Made by a program: the position numbers and the translations under genes. This document shows positions 55,570 through 64,000 of a DNA stretch of 64,000 nucleotides, one piece after another; the stretch's first letter is position 1, and every line of letters starts with the position of its first letter. This DNA comes from Symbiodinium natans. Taxonomy: Eukaryota; Sar; Dinophyceae; Suessiales; Symbiodiniaceae. The stretch spans positions 2,785,812 through 2,849,811 of the forward strand of contig CAJNDS010001112.1 of NCBI GenBank assembly GCA_905221605.1. The letters are read 5' to 3'. Below the pieces are notes generated by a model. It saw only the letters and a program-made list of their open reading frames with translations, did no database searches and was not told the DNA's origin.

Positions 55570-58080
55570 CCTGGGCTCTCTGCTTCCCGCCGTAAACATT
55601 CGTGTGCAGGATGTACATGGCACCTTGGGTGTCTGAGGGTCACACTCTGCGAGGTGCTCTTCGCGACCTGCGGGCGGACCTCGGCTACGCCGAGATGCGT
55701 CAGACGTTCGCATTGCGCTTGGGTTGCACATGGGTGCACGCTCACGTATGCGTGGTGTCCAGGAATGAGCCTGGTGCCGCACTTAAGCGGGCCTAACTCG
55801 AGCTGTCGAGTTGCAAACCGCAAGCTGCGAATGAGACGAACGACTCCCGTTACCCCAAGCGAAGCGAGGTCAGCTCATGCCACGCGCATCCCTACCTCGG
55901 TAGCAGGCTGTCAATGATGACAGGACAAGATCCTGGAGTCAGGTGTTGAGGTGCATTTCAGCTACGAGTCCAGGGCCTACTCGTAATAGACGATTCTCGC
56001 AGAGTCTCGCACATGTGTCTAAAACGAAGAAGCCTGGGCCAAAACCTTCGCTCTGGATGCAAAGCCTAGTGACCAGTCCACCTTTGTCTCCAATCCCAGG
56101 TCACGTCCCGCTCCTGACTTTTTTAGCTTCTTCTTCGGTCTGGGGACAACTCGCTTTTGTCCGTTGGCCGCCTGGCATCCAGGGAGTTGTTGCCCACTTG
56201 GCTGAAAAAGGTGCACAGCCCCTAAACCCTAAACCCTAAACCCTTTTGAATACTGGGCTCCGGACAACTCGCCAGCTTCATGTGCGATACAAAGCAGACC
56301 CCACAATCACTGCAGGGATCTGAAACTTAGGACTGTGTATAAGCATCAGGAGTATGAAACCCTAAACCCCAAACCCTAGGCAAGAATGAGGCCTTGGTGG
56401 CAATCGGCACCTCCACCGGAGGCGCCGGGGCTCGCAAACCTGCAGAAGAGGCAGGGACACAACTCCGCCAAAGAGGTCTCACGTGCAGGATTCTTATTCT
56501 ATATATATATATATATAACTAAAACGTTATATCAATAATGCTTAATTGAAATCATTAGGTCTACATAAAACTTTATATAAAAAGTGTTCAGTCGTGAGAT
56601 TCACAGGTTTCGGGGGTGGGCAGGGTGGTTCTTCGTCCCCCCCCACCGCCCTCCCCCTCTGCGAGGGGTGCAGAAGAGGAAGAGCCCTTGCCAGATTGGC
56701 AGCAATGGAGTGACTAACTCTCTGCATTGCAGGAGGTTGGGAATGCTTGGGGTCGCTACAGGTGGTTCGATCACAGGGGTTCCTCTCGCCATGCTGGATT
56801 CCGTGCTTTGCACCCGAAAATACGGCGCGTGAGATCATAGAGTCTAAGCATGGCCAAGCGAACCTTTGTTGCGGCTGTGCCCATAGCCATAGCCATAACC
56901 CTCCTGGCAGTGAGAGGGCGTCCAACAACCACCACAAAGCCTCTCGAATTCAACTCAGGCAGTCCTTGTGACCGGATTTGCTGCGGCTGCGGCTGCGAAG
57001 TGAGGCACTCTCACTTTGCCAGGAACGAGCAGACCTGGATGAGGCTACATGTCTAGCTCCTGAACTGCAAGCAGGATCCTTCCATAACTGCACAATTCAT
57101 CTGGGCCGGGCCTTGGATAGGCTGGGGGGGGGTCAAATTCTAGCAGCCCGCATACGGTAGTCAAGGCTTCACCGTGGCTAAGGGCTGTGCCCAGCTTTGA
57201 CCACGCTTCTTGTTTCATGTTTCTGGAAAACCAGAGCCGCAGCGAAAACAAGCATTTTGAAAGAGCCTGCGAGCATGCCGCGCAGGTGGCCGTTCTCCTC
57301 GGTACAGCACTCTTCGGGCAAGAATCGTTCGTCGGTAGGTGGCCACAGCTGCGTGGTTGCACCTATAGGGTTGAATTGAGCGGCTGTCTGCCCATGGTAT
57401 GGATATACTGTATAGTTACTATAGGTCTTCGCATCAGGGATTTGAGAACTGGTCTGCGCACTGCCACTGCTTGTCGCGCTATGTCAAAGCCACTGCAGAC
57501 GGGAGTCCTCCTCCGGCCCTCCGCTTGCTGGGACCTGACACATCCCATCACATCCCTGAACTTGCAAGCCCAAAGCTGTCACGGGATGTTAACATGGCAA
57601 AGAGCCCAAAACTACGAGGCCCGAACGGCTGTCGTCCCTTCTTCGGTAGGTCTCCGGCCAAGTCTTGCGCCTTCGATGGCTCGCATCGCTACTGTAGTGC
57701 AAGACATCAGCATTTGTGTATGCGTCCAGCTTTTAGGCAAGCACTAGGACAACTATGCAGCAACTCCGATGCGTACTGCCCGAACTTGAGCACCATTTTT
57801 CCTGAATAATCGAGATGGTGCCTTTGGCAACCACCCATCCGTGGGTAGCTCTCCTGCTGCACGCCCATGTCGCACATCCTATTAGGCCCTGACAGGCCCA
57901 GCACCTCTGGGGGTTGAGGGGAGCTGCATGGGAGTGCAACAGGACCTTGGAGGCTGAGTGCTCTGCTCCAGCTACATCCATTGACGCTAGCAGGGTGAAA
58001 GGCATGTCAAGATGGAGAAGTCATGCAAAAGTGGCTTGCCAACGCTATTCCACCCTGCGTGAGTGAAGGCGTAAAGCACG
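55570..58080. other. Unassigned region downstream of DDX18
   Basis: Contains short CCCTAAA tracts at 56219-56243 and 56358-56380 and a (TA) run at 56500-56517. The minus strand at 56019-56216 has a Lys-rich stretch (RVVPRPKKKLKKSGAG) that may be an exon. Long open frames at 57187-57747 are not convincing. Confidence 0.4.
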
Positions 58081-58082
58081 GC

Positions 58083-61000
58083 TTATCGGCTGAACTGCCT
58101 CTTGTCGCTGGCATCCCGCTGCCCATACGGGTTGTCCGCTGAGAATTGGTGCCCAGAGGACTTTGCCGAGAGCTGCTGCTTCAAGGTGCCTTTTGTGCCT
58201 GTCGCCTTTTTCCTTGCTGTGTGTTTAAGATTCAGCTCCACTTTGGGAGGGTGTGCAAAGCCGAAGGCCTTTGCAACCTGAGCAAGATCTAGCTTATGCA
58301 CGTCGTAGCAGTCCTTGTGGCTGTGGGCCGCATATGCGTGCATGTACGACCGATACGCGTCCCTCGAACTTCTGTGCAAGTGGTAGTTCTTTTCGATGAC
58401 GCGCCTGCAGGCCGCCATCATGCGGTATGATACGCTGTTGAACCTGCACTCACGCCGTGGGCTGTCGAGAATGCAACCTAGACACTCCAATTGGGACTGG
58501 ATATTCGCCTGAGTCGTGAGGTCGTAAAGCCATGCCCATGTGTCAATGACATTTAGGAATAGGGTTTAGGGTGACACTTCTGCAAACAGCCACGCTGAAG
58601 TCACTTAAGGCAGAGCCAAGCCACGATCTTGCTCGAGGGGAAGCTATACTCTGCCACAGGAACACCAGCCCGCCGCAAGTAATGCAGAAAGCCCAGCTCC
58701 TGCCACTCAAGGTTTAGGGTTTAGGGTTTAGGGTTTAGGGTTTAGGGTTTCGGGTTTAGGGTTTAGGGTTTACCCTGAACCCTAAACCCTAAACAAAGCC
58801 TTGAGCCCAAGAGCCTCCACCAAAACAAGCCCCAGGCTATTCCTCAAACAGGGGTCGGGAGCCCTAAGCCCTAAACCTTAACCCTAAACCCTAAACCCTA
58901 AGCCCTAAGCCCTAAACCCTAAACCCTAAACCCTAAACCCTAAGCCCTAAACCCTAAACCCTAAACCCTAAGCCCTAAACCTTGGGATGTTCCCCCTTGT
59001 CCTAACAGTCCTTAACAGGGATTCGAGTCGGGGGTGCCATCCCCATAAAGGACTGCTAGTAGAAGGGGAACATCGTAACCTAAACCCTTCCAAGCCGAAA
59101 CCCTAAACCCTAAACCCTAAACCCTAAACCCTAAACCCAGGCTCCTCCGGCATGAGAAATAGCAAGGCCTTACCCTTGCCAGAGGCCCCGCGCGCAGTTC
59201 GTCCCACTCGGTGGATGTACTCCTCTTCCCATGAGCACGGAAAGGACGCGTAACGAAGAAAGTGGGGGGGGGGGGGGGTTTACGAATTTAGGGGGCCCGA
59301 AGATGGACCCACAGATAGTCGGATTCCCTATCGAACACTCCCATATAAACTCCCAAGGCTGTTCTCTGTGCTGTGTGCCTTGTAGGTACCAACAAAATAC
59401 CGAGTACGGATCTTCGACGCTACTGCGGCAAGCCAGGCGCTTTAGACTTCTCAAGTTTGAAGTGGCAGATCTGGCTTTATTTAGGGTTTAGGGTTTTAGG
59501 GTTAAGGGTTTAGGCTTTAGGAGGGTTTCGGGTTTAGGGTTAATGATGACTTGGCAAGTTACAAACCCGCCGGGTAAAAACAGAAGAAGTCCCAGAACTT
59601 CTCGAGGAGCGGGATTTGGTGTCAGGGTTCCCTTGCCAGAAGGGGCCGGAGACAGACTTCCCAAACAAGACTACAGCCAGTGTAAACCCCCAACCCCTAT
59701 GCAATTCAAATTCCATGTTTCGGCCTCCTGCCGGAAAGATTGAATCAATCAAGGGCGGGGGGGGGGGGGTGTTATTATATTAATGGCAAGTGGAAATTAA
59801 TGAGATGTTCACAAGGCCTCATCTGCAGCTCGCTTTTTGTGCAATAATGCAGCAGGGCTTTCGGGGTGGTCTTGCTCACATGCATGTCCCCTGAACAATG
59901 CCGCGAAGCGTGGCGAACTCGAACTTCGGTCGAGTCGACTAAGCACAGCCCTAGGTGCTCCTTCGGCTCATCTGGCGGGTCATACCTTGCAGTTCGCGCA
60001 GCACGGTACTTTTTTTCAGGGTTGGGCCAAAGAATTTTTCTACGGCTTGGCCTAGAGTTGGGGTGTTGCCACCCGTCTAGCGACTGCACGGGGCAGGGTT
60101 CATTTTAGGGTTTAGGGTTTTCTGCCACCCCTCTAGCAATGCTCCTCGGGGCTACTGAACGCTTGTGATCAGATCCCAGCCCAAATTCATCCAAATTCGG
60201 AGTACTCCAGTCAACGAATATTCCTCCACTTCATCAGAAGTAAGAATCTAGATCAACAGCAGGATGTGAGGAGGGTCATGGAGTGTTCACAGGCGGCGTT
60301 CGTTTTCACGAAGGTAAAAAGGGCGTGCATTGCTAGCATGCGCTGGCACGTCATGTTGCTCGAAGACTGACTGGATGGCACACCTTTCTGAAGGTGTTCT
60401 TTATGTTCCGTGACTGTGCTGGGCCATTGCGAGCAGGTGAAGCGTTCAGGGGTGCAACTGCACCACACATAACATGCACTTACAAAGCACACGCTGCAAC
60501 TACACAACGGAGCATATACTAGTCAGTCCGTAGAATCAGGAGCGGGTCACCTCCTGATGCCTGCTGCCTATATCATGCACCATGTGCTGTCCGAGAAGCT
60601 GTACTATCCAGTCCACTTTCGGGATGTCTAGGCCGCGCGCCGCGACATCTGTGCAAATCAAGATTCCCGTCTCAGCAGCACAAAATTGATAGTACCTGAG
60701 CAACTCCGAGCAACTGCAACATCTGTGGATTGCATCTCGACTATCACCTTGCCTGTTGATTTAACCATAAAGTATCGTGTCACTCGCATGCCTCTGAGTC
60801 TTGGAAACGGGGCTGCAGAAGCTCGAAAACTTCCATGCTGGCAAGGGCGCGTCGAACTTCTTGCCGACTGCTTCTTGTGACCGTGAATGCAGCTCACGGG
60901 AAGGTCGATGTAGTTCAACAACTCGTCATGGAACCTCAGGGGGCAAAAAACACCAGCAACACTGCAACCACAGCAAGGAGGTGCTCAAGGAAATGAAGAG

Positions 61001-63130
61001 CTGCACATTGCTAACCGGTGTCATGCTAAGGAGCTTGACAGAGTTGCAGGCGGACATGAAGACCATGACTTTCTTGTCTTTGTTCCGCTTGAGGAAGGTG
61101 AACAGCAACAGAAACCGTGTTTGGGCTGGGCAGACCACGTAGCCTTGCGTCAGGCCCGCGACGGTGGAGACGTTGTCTTGGGTCTTGACTTCTACGAATA
61201 CTGGCTTGCTCAGGGAGAGTCGGGCCAAGTCTGCCACTTTCCGTGTCTGTGTTGCCGAGAATAAGGACGTCTGCCGCTTCTTCGGCAGCATCTTGATAAT
61301 GAGGTTCATCTCCTCCTCAAAACCTACCTCCAAGATGCGATCTGCCTCGTCGATGGTCAAGTTCACCAGATTATGAAACACGAAACCTTTGGTGTTCTGC
61401 ATGTGATCTAGTAAACGTCCCGGAGTGGCCACCAGAATGTTGACACCTTTTGCCAGCTTCTCAGCCTCTGGCTTACGATTCATCCCTCCAATAACCACCG
61501 CGATTGACTGAGACATGTACTTGGAGATGTTCCTCAGCACATCATAGATCTGGTTTGCCAGCTCCCGCGTCGGTGAGATTGCAATCACACCAGCGCCATT
61601 TCTTGGGAGGAACTTGACATTGTAGAGCAGATCGCAAGCAGGTACCAAGAAGGCCAGCGTCTTTCCGCTGCCTGTTTTCGCCGCTGCAAGTACATCCTTC
61701 CCCTTCAAAAGGTGGGGAATGGACTTTGCCTGGATTTCGGTCATCCGTTCGAAGTTATGCTCCTTGAGGGCCTGTCCAAAGATGCGGCAGTCCGAACACT
61801 TTTAGTTGAATCGGGCTCATGCTTCAAGACATGGTCAGAATTATCAGAAGGTTGCGGTTCGGACTCTGGCAGGCCAGTCCTTCTTCAGCGGCTCGCAGAT
61901 TTCCAAGGAGTCGAAGCGGGTGTCGCTGAAGAAGCCAGAGCTATGAATCGCATCCCTGGGAGGCGCAGCTAGGTATTCGCACAGCATCGCGCGTCGACTC
62001 ATGCCCAAAACAGCAAAAGGGAACACGAAAGGGTGCTTCGCGCGGCGTGCGCCACATGCATGTCACAGCATCGGTAGATGTAGTTAACTAATTGACAAGC
62101 CAAGATGCTGCACTTCTTCTGCTGGAGGACCTTCATCCTTCTTCTCTTCCTCTTCCTCGACATCGACGCCTTCCTCGTCTTCATCGGCATCGTCGTCCTC
62201 CTCCTCCTCATCGGGCGCAGCTTCTGCGGCCGGGCTCTTGGCTTTCTTCTTTTTCTTCTTTCCTTGGAATGCAAAGAAAACCTCTGGGGCACATCCAAAT
62301 CGAACAGTCCGCCGTTTGCAGGCTAGGCTCTCTTCTTGGCAGGAGGCTCCAGGGTCTCGGCGGCCTTGTCCTCAACCTCCTCAGCCTCATTCTCCTGGGC
62401 CTTGACAGGGCTTTGACTGGATATTCTATGGCTTTTGAGTGGGAGGCCATGTGCGCACCGAGAAGGGAAAGCCTCGCCCTTCTTCTTCTTTTTCCGCTTC
62501 TTGCTCTTCTTGGTCTCTGCTGGCTCTTCGGCGACCGGCTCAGGCTTGAAATCCTGCACCGGGTGTCGCGAACAAGCCATCCACGGCAGCATGCAGTTGC
62601 CAATAGTTGCCAGCTTTTCTGCTTCGCTCTTGCAGTATCAATCGGCTTCTGAATACCGCATGTGGCCAGGCCAGCACAGAAGCGGTAAAAAAAAGTTACG
62701 CTGGGCACCGGTCTCGACTCTGGAAGACCCTTGCCTTGCCGTCGTCCATGATAACCTGCAGGAGTGCACAAGCACAAGCCGGCACCATGTCATGCAATGC
62801 AAAGAACAGAGAACTTAGGTGCTTCTGCAGGGAACCTCGTCATCCTCGTCACTCGCCAGGCCCTGCTCTTTCCGACGATCCCGCTCGATCTGCAATATGG
62901 GCACTCATATGCGCAGGGGCGGCCGAAACTTGAAATGCACTGTGCAGTGCAGAGAGATACACATTGTCCTCCCTTTGATATGGGGAGGCCTTGGGATCAG
63001 GGAGCCTGGGGCAACACATTCTATTCTGCTGGGCAGGCGTTGAAGAATGCTGATCTGCCAACCTGCTTGGCGGCAAGCTTCTTGGCTTTTCGCATCACCC
63101 TCCTGTCTTTCCACTTCTCCTGGCCAGCAT
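58083..63130 (-). CDS. DDX18: DDX18/Has1 DEAD-box RNA helicase
   Basis: DDX18/Has1 is a nucleolar ATP-dependent RNA helicase needed for ribosome assembly. Thirteen minus-strand exons: 63130-63063, 62889-62836, 62553-62331, 62262-62112, 61940-61880, 61771-61035, 60934-60851, 60695-60600, 59985-59961, 59222-59145, 58705-58625, 58508-58486, 58404-58083. Every join keeps codon phase, and the sum is about 667 codons, close to the 670 of human DDX18. The N-terminus is Lys- and Asp/Glu-rich. Helicase motifs: [19 protein letters not shown] (Q motif), AAKTGSGKT (I), PTRELA (Ia), ATPGR (Ib), DEAD (II), SAT (III), then [21 protein letters not shown] (V) and HRVGRTARG (VI). The C-terminus has [15 protein letters not shown] and [16 protein letters not shown], diagnostic for the family. 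Donors are four GT, four GC and four GA. The exon holding the start codon was not found above 63130. Confidence 0.93.
58405..58485 (-). other. DDX18 intron 12, stop-free and a multiple of three
   Basis: 81 bases, GT to CAG. Removing it joins QSQLE to RVIEKN as in the family. Left in, the frame stays open and adds 27 residues, so retention would not truncate the protein. Confidence 0.75.
58712..58795. repeat. Head-to-head TTTAGGG/CCCTAAA junction
   Basis: Eight TTTAGGG units meet two or three CCCTAAA units at TTTACCCTGAACCC near 58770. Confidence 0.9.
58860..58983 (-). repeat. CCCTAAA/CCCTAAG array
   Basis: About 17 units, with CCCTAAG variants interspersed in a regular fashion. Confidence 0.92.
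58984..59074. mobile_element. MITE-like palindrome, GGATGTTCCCCCTT family, copy 2
   Basis: Starts GGGATGTTCCCCCTTGTCCT with AACAGTCCTTAACAG next. It ends AAGGACTGCTAG...GGGGAACATC. It shares ends and inner pairs with 34661-34767 and lies within telomere-type DNA inside a DDX18 intron. Confidence 0.8.
59263..59350. mobile_element. Introner-like element nested in DDX18 intron 9
   Basis: After a G run it reads TTTACGAATTTAGGGGGCCC, then TAGTCGGATTCCCTAT, and ends near ACTCCCATATAAAC. It lies inside the 738-base intron 59223-59960, which also has degenerate TTTAGGG at 59478-59540 and a G run at 59757. Confidence 0.6.
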
Positions 63131-63140
63131 CTTTCGCAAG

Positions 63141-63163
63141 GTGTGTGTGTGTGTGTGTGTGTG
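63141..63163. repeat. GT microsatellite
   Basis: About 11 GT units directly upstream of the first recognised DDX18 exon, likely intronic. Confidence 0.85.
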
Positions 63164-63369
63164 TCGGAAAGGGTCAACACTTCACTTGTCCACGCACGCT
63201 GTCGTTTCAGGCAGGTCGCAGCTCGAATCGGCTTGGTGACCACATAGAGGGGCGGCTGGGGCAGCACCATGGTGGCCTTCAGCAAGAGGGCTATCTCGGG
63301 AAGCATGATCAATCATGTGCACGATGGCGCATCGCTGTGCCAGTGCAGGATCAGAGAACAGGGGCCGAG

Positions 63370-63786
63370 CGCGCGGACGGAAGAAGCTTTGGGTCTACGT
63401 GTCTACATGGCGGAGGAGCTCAGAGCCCAGACACATGATGAAGATGAATGGAACAAAACACCTGGCTACGACTATGCTTCTGACTATCTCCTGCTGCGAC
63501 AGTACTGCATGCTTGCGGAGATGCATCAGTTGCACCAAAAAGTCAACTTCAGCAGCCTGAACACTTGGATCTCAGCAACTCTGAGCTGGGCGCTGTCGAG
63601 CGCGGCTGTCTGCACGCCAGTCTCGATCATCCTCACGCTACCACCGTGTGCCATGTGGTGCACATCTTCCTCCATTATAAGTATCTAAATCCGCGCTTGC
63701 TATGCAAGACTGTACATGAGGTCTTAGCAATATCACACATCAGCACCCATCATGCGTCCTTCCTACCACGCACCGCGACTGAATGA
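63370..63786 (+). CDS. Possible plus-strand gene fragment, unknown product
   Basis: Reads TEEALGLRVYMAEELRAQ, TPGYDYASDYLLLRQYC and MLAEMHQLHQKVNFSSL. Then, after a frame change or intron near 63560, it reads LHYKYLNPRLLCKTVHEV to a stop at 63786. The composition is protein-like. It is divergent from DDX18, with less than about 300 bases between them. The family is not recognised. Confidence 0.42.
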
Positions 63787-64000
63787 AGCTACCAGAGGCT
63801 TTCTGTAAGTGAGAGGAGTTGACGCAGACGGTCAGGCAATGCGAGCTGAGCAACATCAGCAATGCTCAAAACGCGTGTCGCAGTGCTACCTGTACAAGGT
63901 GCTGGGGTCAGCACTGCGCCCCAGCCACTGGGTCGCTTCCGCGACCTCAGGATGCCAGTGGCTCTGCGGGACATTTTGAGTTGCGTGCCCGGAATGCCCG
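63787..64000. other. Window end, nothing supportable
   Basis: A minus-strand open stretch (63789-63974, LSIADVAQLALPDRLRQL) is coding-like but short and cut by the window edge. Confidence 0.35.

Larger units (their letters stand above)
58706..59144. other. DDX18 intron 10, filled with telomere-type arrays and a MITE
   Basis: 439 bases between exons MPE and WQELGF. It begins GAGCCTGGGTTTAGGG on the minus strand and ends AACCTTGAG. It contains a TTTAGGG array (58712-58770), an abrupt switch to CCCTAAA (58771-58795), a second array (58860-58982), the MITE-like palindrome 58984-59074, and a third array (59095-59138). Confidence 0.9.

Noticed and set aside
57187-57747. 186-codon plus-strand open frame
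   Set aside because: The opposite strand and another frame are open too, and there is no recognisable motif or splice pattern.

Overview
This is nuclear DNA from a dinoflagellate, most likely a Symbiodinium-type alga. Four things point there. Genes are broken into small exons whose introns start with GC or GA about as often as GT. TTTAGGG/CCCTAAA telomere-type repeats are scattered through the whole window. The intergenic DNA is full of long G/C runs, minisatellites and small palindromic elements. The main transposon is a Ty1/copia element of the kind seen in dinoflagellate genomes. There are no operons, and I recognise no rRNA, tRNA or CRISPR.

Layout. 1-3.2 kb: degenerate and perfect TTTAGGG arrays, subtelomere-like. 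3.5-14.34 kb, minus strand: a decayed copia element (Gag with CCCH and CCHC fingers, protease, integrase, an unusual domain resembling 2-oxoglutarate/Fe(II) dioxygenases, reverse transcriptase, RNase H, and a C-terminal membrane/Cys-rich tail). It is interrupted at 9.44-12.19 kb by a block carrying pieces of a plus-strand gene and a hairpin-rich 88-bp tandem repeat. 14.34-15.59 kb: a 9-bp minisatellite in alternating orientations. 17.3-18.1 kb: minus-strand exons resembling the splicing factor LUC7. 18.8-26.4 kb: mostly unassigned, with telomere-type arrays and many palindromic elements. 26.86-28.99 kb: a CorA-type Mg2+ transporter on the minus strand. 29-44 kb: scattered exon-like islands, including a plus-strand exon pair at 37 kb joined across a telomere-repeat intron, and a GC-rich minisatellite at 39 kb. 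44.1-48.3 kb: an EML/EMAP-like WD40 protein on the minus strand, one of whose introns is exactly one palindromic element. 52.4-53.2 kb: a protein with a WW-like motif. 58.08-63.13 kb: a nearly complete DDX18/Has1 DEAD-box helicase in 13 exons. 63.3 kb to the end: a probable plus-strand gene fragment.

Main theme. Host genes here (RNA helicase for ribosome assembly, LUC7-like splicing factor, Mg2+ transporter, microtubule-associated WD40 protein) are unrelated in function and share no operon. What links them is what fills their introns: telomere-type repeats and about 70-120-bp palindromic elements that behave like introners. Exon boundaries for DDX18, CorA and parts of EML were worked out by reading frame and phase and agree with integer codon counts. 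Other gene calls are partial and marked as such.
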